Positions 23,305 through 31,499 of a stretch of DNA of 64,000 nt are shown here, one piece after another. Source of the stretch: an uncultured Eubacteriales bacterium (GTDB taxonomy: Bacteria; Bacillota; Clostridia; Oscillospirales; Acutalibacteraceae). Location of the stretch: assembly GCA_900316455.1 (NCBI GenBank), contig ONCX01000025.1, positions 1 through 64,000 of the forward strand, given 5' to 3'. The position numbers and the translations under genes were made by a program. Below the pieces are notes generated by a model. It worked only from the letters and a program-made list of their open reading frames with translations. It searched no databases and was not told where the DNA came from. How positions within the stretch are numbered: position 1 is the stretch's first letter; every line of letters starts with the position of its first letter.

Positions 23305-25011
23305 ATGGCAGAATTCAGTTTGATGTGGCCCTCCGACTGTCCGAGAGAATATAAGGAGCTGAGTGACGACTGCTGCAACGATCTTTCGATTGAATTGCTT
23401 TGCGCCCGTCTTTCCAAGAAGGAATACGACCGCAACGTGATTTTCAAAATGCTTCGTCAGATGCCTTCAAGCGCCCGCGTGGTGAAGTACCGTGTGGAAG
23501 TGTTTGACGACATTCTCCGTCACCCAGCGCTCAGACAGAATATTGCCGAACTTTTGGAACAACTGGAATTTCTCAAAAGCCTTCATAAGCATGCCCGCGA
23601 CAGTGAAGCCGCAAGCATATGGCAGATTATCAACCGTCTCAACGAGCTGGATTCCTACATCGATTGCGTGACAGGCATAAAGACAATCCTCGAAAACGGC
23701 GACATTCATTCGGAGGGATTGAAGGAGCTTCTGGAGCTTGTGAGGCATATTCATTCCGACAGCGGATTCCCCGCGCTGAAAGAGGACATCAAGAGAGTCG
23801 TCAGCGACACCGGCAATATAAAAAGCATCACGTTGGGAGTCAATCTCAACCGTACCCTTTCGCCTGTGGAGGTCGGAGTGGTCTCGGTCAACAATAAGTA
23901 TTACACCCACGCAGGCGTTCTTTCCAGCTTCTACGAGTTTGCCTCTTCAAAAGAATGCCTCCACAACGGCACGGAAAACGATTCCATGAAATTCCGCACG
24001 CCAAAGACAGGCAGCGGTCTGCTTGCTGTTTCCAGACAGTCGGCAGCAAAGAATCAGGCTGTACTGAGCGGACTTGCCAAGGTCTACGTCGCGGGAGACG
24101 CGGAAACCAATCCCCTTATGAACAACCTCAACGCCGTTATTACCGACATGCTCAAGCCTGTGGTGAGAAAGCTCAACGACGTGCTTGCCAAATATGTTGA
24201 CATTGGCGGATATTCTCTCATTTCGCTTATACCCGAATTGACGTTCTATCTCAAATGGGCGGAACTGTTTGAGGAAATGGCGTCTGCCGGAGTCAGGCTT
24301 TGCAGACCGGAGATCATTCCGGGGGAAAGACGCGAATTTTACGCCGAGGGACTTTACAATTTCAAGTTAGGACTCAAAAAGACCGACGGCGATGAAATCA
24401 ACATTGTCACCAATTCATTTGATTTCCGTTCGGAGCGCAGGGTCTACATACTCACCGGTCCCAACCGCGGCGGCAAAACGACCTTTACCCAAGCGGTAGG
24501 ACTGATCTTCCTTATGGCGCAGCACGGGCTGTATGTACCCGCAAGCAGATGCATTCTCTCACCCGTGGATAATATTTTTACCCATTTTCCAGCCGACGAA
24601 AACCGCACTGTGGATCTCGGCAGATTAGGCGAGGAGTCAAAGCGGCTGAGCGAAATATTTGAGCATGCCACAGACCGCAGCCTGCTGCTTCTCAACGAAT
24701 CCCTTGCCACCACCAACTTCGAGGAAGGCTTGTATATAGCCAAGGACGTTGTAAAGGCAATGCACTATCTCGGCGCGAGAGCAATATTCAACACACATAT
24801 GCACGAGCTTGCTATGAATCTTGACGAGCTGAACAATTCCGAACCGAACGACAGCAATGTCGCCAGCCTTATAACCGGAATAGATAATGGCGAGCGTTCC
24901 TACAAGATATCGCTTGCGCCGCCATGCGGACAGAGTTATGCCCGCGATATTGCCAGAAAATACGGCGTGACATATCCGCAGTTGAAAGAGCGCATGAGTA
25001 AAAACAAATGA
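23305..25011 (+). CDS. MutS-family ATPase (lever/clamp plus ATPase domains only)
   Basis: 568 residues, lacking the N-terminal mismatch-recognition domain of MutS. A helical region (about 1-330) is followed by the MutS ATPase domain: Walker A GPNRGGKTT at 385-393, then NRTVDLGRLGEESKRLSEIF, Walker B-like LLLLNES at 460-466 and ATTNFEEG, then the His switch FNTHMHEL. Canonical MutS has Asp-Glu at the Walker B end; here it is Asn464-Glu465, as in some MutS-like subfamilies. A role in recombination or nucleic-acid handling is likely, but mismatch repair is not expected. ATG 23305 has GAGG 9 bases upstream. The PAP2 gene follows 37 bases after the stop. Confidence 0.85.
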   Translation: MAEFSLMWPSDCPREYKELSDDCCNDLSIELLCARLSKKEYDRNVIFKMLRQMPSSARVVKYRVEVFDDILRHPALRQNIAELLEQLEFLKSLHKHARDSEAASIWQIINRLNELDSYIDCVTGIKTILENGDIHSEGLKELLELVRHIHSDSGFPALKEDIKRVVSDTGNIKSITLGVNLNRTLSPVEVGVVSVNNKYYTHAGVLSSFYEFASSKECLHNGTENDSMKFRTPKTGSGLLAVSRQSAAKNQAVLSGLAKVYVAGDAETNPLMNNLNAVITDMLKPVVRKLNDVLAKYVDIGGYSLISLIPELTFYLKWAELFEEMASAGVRLCRPEIIPGERREFYAEGLYNFKLGLKKTDGDEINIVTNSFDFRSERRVYILTGPNRGGKTTFTQAVGLIFLMAQHGLYVPASRCILSPVDNIFTHFPADENRTVDLGRLGEESKRLSEIFEHATDRSLLLLNESLATTNFEEGLYIAKDVVKAMHYLGARAIFNTHMHELAMNLDELNNSEPNDSNVASLITGIDNGERSYKISLAPPCGQSYARDIARKYGVTYPQLKERMSKNK

Positions 25012-25048
25012 TTGCGAAATAATGAGAAGAACAGGAGGACAAGTCAAT

Positions 25049-26035
25049 ATGACATTAATGACAGCCGTATCCGGCAATACGTTTTATTATGAATGGGAAG
25101 TAAGTCTGATGGAATGGATTCAGGCTCACTTGGGCACATTCGGCACTTACGCGGCTTCGTTCTTTTCTCTCTTCGGAGAAGAGCTTGTCTGCGTGGGAAT
25201 ACTCGGGCTTTTATACTGGTGTCTTGACAAGGAATTCGGAAAGAAAGTCGGGCTGACACTGCTCTTTGCCGGAACAGCAACTACCATTTTTAAAAACGTC
25301 TTTCTTCGCCGCCGTCCTTATTGTGACAATCCCTCGATAAAGTGTCTGCGTCCTGTCTCTTCCGAAGGCGATATTTATGATCTCACTGTGCAGGGCTATT
25401 CCTTTCCGAGCGGTCATTCGACAAACTCCGTCTCGCTCTTCACTTCAATGGCTGTTTTCGGAAATAACAGAGCGTTTACGGCTGCCGGAATTATTATTCC
25501 GCTGCTGTGCGGTTTATCAAGGATATGCCTCGGAGTGCATTTCCCGACAGACGTACTCTGCGGCTGGCTTCTGGGTCTTTGTTCGATACTGCTGATTTCT
25601 TTCTCTGAAAATGTCGTCAAAAACAGATTGGTTTTTTACGGGGTATTGCTCCTGATGGTGATTCCGGGGTGGTTCTACTGCAAGAGCGACGATTACTATA
25701 CTATGTTCGGACTGCTTACAGGCTTTTTTACGGCGGATTTTTTCGAGCAAAGGTTTGTCAATTTTGAAAGCACAAAGTCGCCGTTCCGCTGTGTGATTCG
25801 TCTGACGGGAGGCGTGCTGATATTTTTCGGACTGAGCAGTATTACCAAACTGCCGTTTGACAACGACTTTCTGTATTCCGGCTCGTTACTTTCCCACGCG
25901 GTGCGTTCTTTGAGATATTTTATCGTGAGCTTTGTGGATATCGCTCTTTATCCGATGTTGTTTGCCCCTGTTGACAGGTTTCTTGACGGCTTGTCTCGCA
26001 AGCGTAAATCCTCTGAAATAAATAATAATGATTGA
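25049..26035 (+). CDS. PAP2-superfamily membrane phosphatase
   Basis: About 328 residues with multiple membrane helices. The three PAP2 motifs are complete: KNVFLRRRP, the PSGHS block (YSFPSGHSTNSVS), and SRICLGVHFPTD with catalytic His and Asp. The family removes phosphate from lipid or polyprenyl diphosphates, such as undecaprenyl diphosphate or phosphatidic acid. The unusually long C-terminal half adds five or so more helices, which is seen in one subgroup. ATG 25049 is chosen for AGGAGG at 25033-25038. A terminator follows. Confidence 0.87.
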   Translation: MTLMTAVSGNTFYYEWEVSLMEWIQAHLGTFGTYAASFFSLFGEELVCVGILGLLYWCLDKEFGKKVGLTLLFAGTATTIFKNVFLRRRPYCDNPSIKCLRPVSSEGDIYDLTVQGYSFPSGHSTNSVSLFTSMAVFGNNRAFTAAGIIIPLLCGLSRICLGVHFPTDVLCGWLLGLCSILLISFSENVVKNRLVFYGVLLLMVIPGWFYCKSDDYYTMFGLLTGFFTADFFEQRFVNFESTKSPFRCVIRLTGGVLIFFGLSSITKLPFDNDFLYSGSLLSHAVRSLRYFIVSFVDIALYPMLFAPVDRFLDGLSRKRKSSEINNND

Positions 26036-26039
26036 TTCA

Positions 26040-26078
26040 AAAGAACCGATCCGCGAAAGGCAGATCGGTTCTTTTTTA
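26040..26078 (+). terminator. Terminator after the PAP2 gene
   Basis: AAGAACCGATC pairs with GATCGGTTCTT around CGCGAAAGGCA, followed by TTTT. The A tract on the left also allows use from the opposite strand by the collagen-like gene. Confidence 0.88.
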
Positions 26079-26102
26079 TTGAATAATTATGGCTGTAAGG
26101 CG

Positions 26103-26969
26103 TCAGCTTACCTGAACTATAACCATATGAGATGTGGTGTCAAGCTGCGGATTTTCAGCGGGAACGGCGCTTGTTTCTTCTGTTTGACCGTCGGGATAGC
26201 GCAGCGTAAGCACTGAATTTTCCTGAGTGACGGAGATAATTGTCATTCCGGTTATCTCGGAGCCGCCGGACGGTCGTCCTGCAATGGAATAGTCCTGCAT
26301 TTCACCGTTAAGCGTCAGTCCTAACTTGGGAGTCTGAATTGTTGTTACATTGAACATTACAAGATAGCTTCCCGTATCAGCGAGATTGAATGAGGTCTGG
26401 TCAATTCTGGTGATTCCGCCTGACGACGCGCCGTTCTCCGGCAGGGGATAGTCCTCCCCGGGCTGAAGATTGATTGTTTCCGCGTCTTGATTTACAGCAT
26501 AGAAATCCGCAAAGCCCAGAACGCCTCCGGCTTCGCCCTGAGGACCTGCGGGACCCTGTTCACCCTGAGGACCTGCGGGACCCTGCTCGCCCTGAGAACC
26601 TTGCGGACCCTGTTCGCCCTGAGGTCCTTGCGGACCCTGCTCACCCTGAGGACCTGCGGGACCCTGCTCACCCTGAGGACCTGCGGGACCCTGTTCGCCC
26701 TGAGGACCTGCGGGACCCTGCTCACCCTGAGGACCTTGCGGACCCTGCTCGCCCTGAGGACCTTGCGGACCGAACGGTCCCTGAGGTCCTCTTGGTCCCA
26801 TAGGACCTCTCGGACCCTGTGGACCAGGAGGTCCCGGAGGTCCGGGAACCGGATAAGGCGGACGCGGGCAACATGAACAGCTTTTCGGTATAACCGTCTG
26901 TTCGTCGCCGGAATTATCTGATGGATATATGATGTGATTTCTGCCAGGATAAAAATATTGTCTTCTCAT
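26103..26969 (-). CDS. Collagen-like triple-helix protein with BclA-like C-terminal domain
   Basis: 288 residues. A 42-residue N-terminus with a CSCC cluster, but no signal peptide, leads into a Gly-X-Y stretch (about 43-150) of [12 protein letters not shown] units. A ~135-residue C-terminal domain resembles the beta-jellyroll of BclA-type exosporium proteins ([20 protein letters not shown]). Such proteins trimerise and coat spores or cells; with spoVAE in the window a spore-surface role is plausible but not shown. The absent signal peptide fits mother-cell expression. ATG 26969 is the first start after an in-frame stop; AAGGAG lies 13 bases before it. Confidence 0.82.
   Translation of the reverse strand: MRRQYFYPGRNHIIYPSDNSGDEQTVIPKSCSCCPRPPYPVPGPPGPPGPQGPRGPMGPRGPQGPFGPQGPQGEQGPQGPQGEQGPAGPQGEQGPAGPQGEQGPAGPQGEQGPQGPQGEQGPQGSQGEQGPAGPQGEQGPAGPQGEAGGVLGFADFYAVNQDAETINLQPGEDYPLPENGASSGGITRIDQTSFNLADTGSYLVMFNVTTIQTPKLGLTLNGEMQDYSIAGRPSGGSEITGMTIISVTQENSVLTLRYPDGQTEETSAVPAENPQLDTTSHMVIVQVS
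26523..26843 (-). repeat. Gly-X-Y coding repeat of the collagen-like gene
   Basis: Tandem 9-18 base units on the minus strand encode about 36 Gly-X-Y triplets, mostly GPQ, GEQ and GPA. DNA identity between neighbouring units is high, so length variation between strains is expected. Confidence 0.85.
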
Positions 26970-27132
26970 AAGGCTTTAAACACTCCTTTGATTTAATATT
27001 CTATGTACTACAATAAATATCATAGTTTAAAGTAAATTTAAGTTAAGGCATTTACAATAATGCCATAAGGTCAAGGAAATAAAAAATGCCTGACCGGAAA
27101 AACTGAAAATTAAAATATCGGAGGTATTTATC

Positions 27133-28653
27133 ATGAATGAAAATAAAAAAAGATTTGTAGCTTCGGCGCTTTCGCTGATCTTTGCAATGTCGTTTCTGAC
27201 GACGAATGTATTTGCCTCGCCAAACGGCGATCCTCCAGGGGATCCTCCTGGCGGCAGCGCGATGGGCGATCCTCCCGACGGAGGTCCGATGGGCGATCCT
27301 CCAGGGGATCCGCCCGACGGCATGGGCGGCGGCTCGGCGTCGGTGAGCTACACCGGCGCGGCGACAATTGATTCTTCAACCGACGGGAGCGGCAGTTCGT
27401 ACAAAAGCACGACAGGCGGCGAAAACGCGCTGCTCGTTTCGGGCGGCGAATCGACGCTCAAAAATATCACCGTAAGCAAATCCGGCGACGAGAGCAGCGA
27501 AAGCTCAGATTTCTACGGCACAAACGCAGCCGTGCTGGTCTATAACGGAGCGACGCTCAACATCGAGGGCGGCAGCGTCACCACGGACGGCGCTCATGCC
27601 AACGGCGTATTCGCCTACGGCACAGGCATAATCAATATAAGCGGCACGACGATAAACACAAGCGCCAATAATTCCGGCGGCATTATGGTTACCGGCGGCG
27701 GCACGCTCAACGCGGATGATCTCACTGTGGAAACACAGGGCAATTCCTCCGCGGCGATCAGAAGCGACAGGGGCGGCGGAACGATGACAGTCAACGGCGG
27801 CTCATATACCACCAACGGACAAGGCTCTCCCGCAATTTATTCAACCGCGGATATTACCGTGAATAACGCTCAGTTGACGTCGAATTCTTCCGAAGGCGTG
27901 GTTGTGGAAGGCGCGAATTCTGTCACGCTTAACAACACTGTCCTCACAGATACAAACAATACGCTCAACGGACAGTCGGAAACCTACAAAAACATCTTCC
28001 TTTATCAGTCAATGTCAGGCGACGCCTCGGAGGGTACGTCATACTTCACCGCCAACGACAGCACTATCATAACTAACAAGGGCGATACATTCTATATCAC
28101 CAATACCAATAGCGTTATCAGCCTGAAAAACAACGCCATCGTAAACAACGATCCAACCGGAGTACTTCTCCGTGCCGAGTCCTCAGCGTGGGGAAACAGC
28201 GGTTCCAACGGCGGAAAGGTCACATTCAGCCTGTCAGAACAGACAGCCGAGGGAGATATCGTGATAGACAGCATTTCCGCGCTTTCAATGGAGCTTGCGG
28301 ATTCTTCGACATATAAGGGTACAATAAACGGCGCGAATCAGGGCGGCAGCGTTTCGCTTGCGCTTGACGCGGATTCAGTAATAGTGCTGACCGGCGATTC
28401 GTATGTTGACAGCCTTACAAATGCCGACGCGGAAAACAGCAATATTTTCCTCAATGGCTATAATCTCTATGTTGGAGGCAATGCTATTTCCGCAAACGAC
28501 GGAGAAGCGCCTGAAGTCGTCACCGAAATTGCCGCTTCGTCAAATGATTCATCCTCGGAATTTCCCGCAGCAATTGTTGCCTTCAGCGCAATTATCCTTT
28601 TAGCCGCGGCAGGATGCGTGGCATTTCTCGTAATAAAAGGCAAAAAACAATAA
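27133..28653 (+). CDS. Secreted, membrane-anchored beta-helix adhesin-like protein
   Basis: 506 residues. A signal peptide (residues 1-28, cut near VFA-S) is followed by a Gly/Asp/Pro-rich stretch with GDPPGDPP repeats. About 370 residues then repeat Gly/Asn/Thr/Ser turns such as LNIEGGSVTTDGAHANGVFA and LNADDLTVETQGNSSAAIRS, as expected for a right-handed beta-helix. A C-terminal membrane helix (about 475-500, FPAAIVAFSAIILLAAAGCV) with a KGKKQ tail anchors it. No sortase motif or enzyme motif is seen. Surface adhesion or substrate binding is inference. GGAGGT lies 8 bases before ATG 27133. It is divergent from the collagen-like gene. Confidence 0.72.
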   Translation: MNENKKRFVASALSLIFAMSFLTTNVFASPNGDPPGDPPGGSAMGDPPDGGPMGDPPGDPPDGMGGGSASVSYTGAATIDSSTDGSGSSYKSTTGGENALLVSGGESTLKNITVSKSGDESSESSDFYGTNAAVLVYNGATLNIEGGSVTTDGAHANGVFAYGTGIINISGTTINTSANNSGGIMVTGGGTLNADDLTVETQGNSSAAIRSDRGGGTMTVNGGSYTTNGQGSPAIYSTADITVNNAQLTSNSSEGVVVEGANSVTLNNTVLTDTNNTLNGQSETYKNIFLYQSMSGDASEGTSYFTANDSTIITNKGDTFYITNTNSVISLKNNAIVNNDPTGVLLRAESSAWGNSGSNGGKVTFSLSEQTAEGDIVIDSISALSMELADSSTYKGTINGANQGGSVSLALDADSVIVLTGDSYVDSLTNADAENSNIFLNGYNLYVGGNAISANDGEAPEVVTEIAASSNDSSSEFPAAIVAFSAIILLAAAGCVAFLVIKGKKQ

Positions 28654-28712
28654 AGCCGCCTGATAATATCGAAAAAAACAGGCAATTGCATTGCGACAAT
28701 TTAAGACTGATT

Positions 28713-28764
28713 AAAACAACAGCGGTATCATATTCTCGTGGGAATACGGCGCCGCTGTTTTTGT
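28713..28764. terminator. Terminator after the adhesin gene
   Basis: AAAACAACAGCGG pairs with CCGCTGTTTTT around an inner ATATTC/GAATA stem, with a T tract to 28764. The A tract before it makes it potentially bidirectional. Confidence 0.8.
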
Positions 28765-28955
28765 TTGCATATCTGATTTGACCGCTGAAAATATATCCAA
28801 AATAATCCCGACGCCGCATAATAAAAACGTTACTTTTATAACAATTTGATAACAATTTTGTAAATATATACAAACAGCACATGCTTTTGAACTTGTTGAT
28901 GTGTTTATATATAAAAATTGCACAAATATCTGATTGCGTATTGTCATTTTGATTC

Positions 28956-28984
28956 TTGAAATTACGATAAAAATATGCTAAAAT
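28956..28984 (+). promoter_or_regulatory. Promoter of the glycogen-degradation operon
   Basis: TTGAAA at 28956-28961, 17-base spacer, TAAAAT at 28979-28984, with TG at 28976-28977 (extended -10). It leaves a leader of about 85 bases before glgP. Confidence 0.65.
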
Positions 28985-29076
28985 AAATAAGTCAATCCCT
29001 GAATTGCGGCATTTCGGGGAGAAAAAAACAATCATTACGAGCCGCGTTATAAAAAATCTCCCGGAGGCTTATTTTT

Positions 29077-31476
29077 ATGAACAACCTGAACGCAAAGCAA
29101 ATGAAGTCCCTCATCGACGCCAAGCTCTCCCATCACTACGGGCTGAAGCCTGAGGACGCTGACAACGACCACATCTATAAGGCAATCGTACTCGTTGTGC
29201 GCGATATCCTCTTTGAGGCACGCAAGGAATTTGCCGACAAGTATGACAAGAATAACGGCAAGAGAGTGTACTATCTCTGTATGGAATTCCTTATGGGACG
29301 CTCCCTCCGCAACAATCTCTACAACCTCAATCTCGAAAAGGTGGTTTCACAGTGCCTTGCCGAGTACGATACCACACTTGAAAAAATATACGACCAGGAG
29401 CCGGACGCGGGTCTTGGCAACGGCGGTCTCGGCAGACTCGCCGCCTGCTTCCTCGACGGTCTGGCAAACGACGGCTACTGCGGCATGGGCTATTCCCTGC
29501 GGTACGAATTCGGCATTTTCAACCAGAAGATAATCGACGGCTGGCAGACCGAGCTTCCCGAATTCTGGCTTCCCGGCGGCGAGGTCTGGATGATCCCCCA
29601 CCGCGAGGACGCTGTGGATATCCGCTTCAACGGCAGAGTAGAGGAAAGCTGGAACAACGGCTATCACCACGCCGAGCATAAGGATTACAATATCATCAAG
29701 GCTGTGCCATACGACATGATGTGCGCCGGCAAGGACGGTTCGGGCGTTTCCACCCTGCGTCTGTGGGCGGCAGAATGCCCCCACTTCGACATGAAGCTCT
29801 TCAACGAGGGCGACTATATGCGCGCAATGGAGCAGAACGCAATGGCTGAAATGCTCACGAAGGTTCTCTACCCCGGCGACAATCACATCATGGGCAAGAG
29901 CCTGCGTCTTTCACAGCAGTACTTCCTTGTGTCCGCCTCGGTACAGGATATAGTCAAGCGCCATCTCCGCAGACACGGCGGTTCCATGGAGAATTTCGCC
30001 GAATTCAACGCCATTCACATCAACGACACTCACCCCACCCTCGCCATTCCCGAATTCATGCGCCTGCTCATGGACGAGTGCGGCTTTGATTGGGACAGAG
30101 CGTGGGAAATGACGACCAAGGTCATGGCGTATACCAATCACACCGTTATGGCTGAGGCCCTTGAGGTCTGGAGCGAGGATCTCTTCAAGTCCAAGCTCCC
30201 CCGCATCTATCAGATAATCTGCGAGATCAACCGCCGCTTCTGCGCCGAAATGGATCAGCGCACCGGCTACGATTACAACAAGGTCGCACGCATGAGCATT
30301 ATCCGCGACGGCTGGGTAAAGATGGCAAATCTCTGCGTCGCTTCCTGCCACCATGTCAACGGCGTTTCCGCGCTTCACAGCCAGATAATCAAGGACAGCG
30401 TATTCAAGGATTTCTACAGCGTTATGCCTGAGAAATTCACCAACGTCACAAACGGCATCGCCCACCGCCGCTGGCTCAATCAGAGCAACCCCGGTCTTGC
30501 CTCGCTTATCACCGACCTTATCGGCGACGGCTTTGTAAAGGACGCCTCAAAGCTTGAAAACCTGATGAAGTACAAGGACGACAAGTCAGTGCTCGAAAAG
30601 CTCGCCGCGATCAAGCACCGCAACAAGATCGAGATGTCCAATTATATTCTCAAGAACAACGGTATCTCAGTAGATCCGGATTCGATATTCGACGTGCAGG
30701 TAAAGCGTCTGCACGAGTACAAGAGACAGCACCTCAACGCGCTTCACATTCTCTCACAGTACCAGTGGCTTCTTGAAAATCCCGACGCGCCCTTCACGCC
30801 CAAGACCTACATCTTCGGCGCAAAGGCAGCCCCGGGCTACTTCCTCGCAAAGCAGATAATCCAATTCATCTGCGCCCTCGCCGACCTCATCAACAAAGAC
30901 AAGCGCGTTGACGGCAAGCTCAAGGTGGTCTACCTCGAAAACTACCGCGTGACCGTCGCCGAGAAGCTCATTCCATCGGCAGAGATAAGCGAGCAGATTT
31001 CCCTCGCCGGCACTGAGGCGAGCGGAACCAGCAACATGAAATTCATGATGAACGGCGCGATCACCCTCGGCACTGAGGACGGCGCAAACGTCGAAATTCA
31101 TCAGGCGGTGGGCGACGACAACATCATCATATTCGGTATGTCAACTCCGGAAGCCGAGAGACTCAAGAATATCTATTCCCCCCGCGACTGCTACAACAAC
31201 AATCAGCAGCTCCACAAGGCGCTTGATTTTGTGAGCGCGGGCTTCGGCGGCAAGCAGTTCCACGACGTTGTGAATTCGCTGCTCAATAAGGATCAGTATA
31301 TGGTGCTTGCCGACTTCAACGACTATTGCAGAGCGCAGAACGATTCTTCCGCTCTCTATCTCGACAAGTACAAATGGAATTCCATGAGTCTTGTCAATAT
31401 AGCTCAGTCCGGCATATTCGCCGCCGACCGCTCCATCGAGGACTACGCCGCGAATATATGGGGACTTAAAAAATAA
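29077..31476 (+). CDS. glgP: Glycogen/starch/maltodextrin phosphorylase
   Basis: 799 residues, normal length. It releases glucose-1-phosphate from alpha-1,4-glucan ends using phosphate and PLP, in the cytoplasm. Seen blocks include YYLCMEFLMGRSLRNNL, EPDAGLGNGGLGRLAACFLD, INDTHPTLAIPE and KRLHEYKRQ, and the PLP-lysine region EASGTSNMKFMMNGAI followed by GTEDGANVEI. All are canonical. CCGGAGG lies upstream of ATG 29077. The GH13 gene follows 23 bases after the stop, so the two are an operon for internal alpha-glucan breakdown. Codon use is strongly biased toward C-ending codons, suggesting high expression. Confidence 0.96.
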   Translation: MNNLNAKQMKSLIDAKLSHHYGLKPEDADNDHIYKAIVLVVRDILFEARKEFADKYDKNNGKRVYYLCMEFLMGRSLRNNLYNLNLEKVVSQCLAEYDTTLEKIYDQEPDAGLGNGGLGRLAACFLDGLANDGYCGMGYSLRYEFGIFNQKIIDGWQTELPEFWLPGGEVWMIPHREDAVDIRFNGRVEESWNNGYHHAEHKDYNIIKAVPYDMMCAGKDGSGVSTLRLWAAECPHFDMKLFNEGDYMRAMEQNAMAEMLTKVLYPGDNHIMGKSLRLSQQYFLVSASVQDIVKRHLRRHGGSMENFAEFNAIHINDTHPTLAIPEFMRLLMDECGFDWDRAWEMTTKVMAYTNHTVMAEALEVWSEDLFKSKLPRIYQIICEINRRFCAEMDQRTGYDYNKVARMSIIRDGWVKMANLCVASCHHVNGVSALHSQIIKDSVFKDFYSVMPEKFTNVTNGIAHRRWLNQSNPGLASLITDLIGDGFVKDASKLENLMKYKDDKSVLEKLAAIKHRNKIEMSNYILKNNGISVDPDSIFDVQVKRLHEYKRQHLNALHILSQYQWLLENPDAPFTPKTYIFGAKAAPGYFLAKQIIQFICALADLINKDKRVDGKLKVVYLENYRVTVAEKLIPSAEISEQISLAGTEASGTSNMKFMMNGAITLGTEDGANVEIHQAVGDDNIIIFGMSTPEAERLKNIYSPRDCYNNNQQLHKALDFVSAGFGGKQFHDVVNSLLNKDQYMVLADFNDYCRAQNDSSALYLDKYKWNSMSLVNIAQSGIFAADRSIEDYAANIWGLKK

Positions 31477-31499
31477 AAGAAAACCGAGGAGGATACGGT

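Larger units (their letters stand above)
28654..29076. other. Intergenic region with terminator and promoter
   Basis: 423 bases. A weak GCCTG/CAGGC hairpin follows the adhesin gene, then a strong terminator (28713-28764), an AT-rich stretch with nothing recognised (28765-28950), and the glgP promoter (28956-28984). No coding frame with a ribosome site was found. Confidence 0.6.

Noticed and set aside
26474..26876. Plus-strand frames and possible CRISPR-like repeats in the collagen-like region
   Set aside because: The periodicity is 9-18 bases, follows Gly-X-Y codons on the minus strand, and has no spacers.
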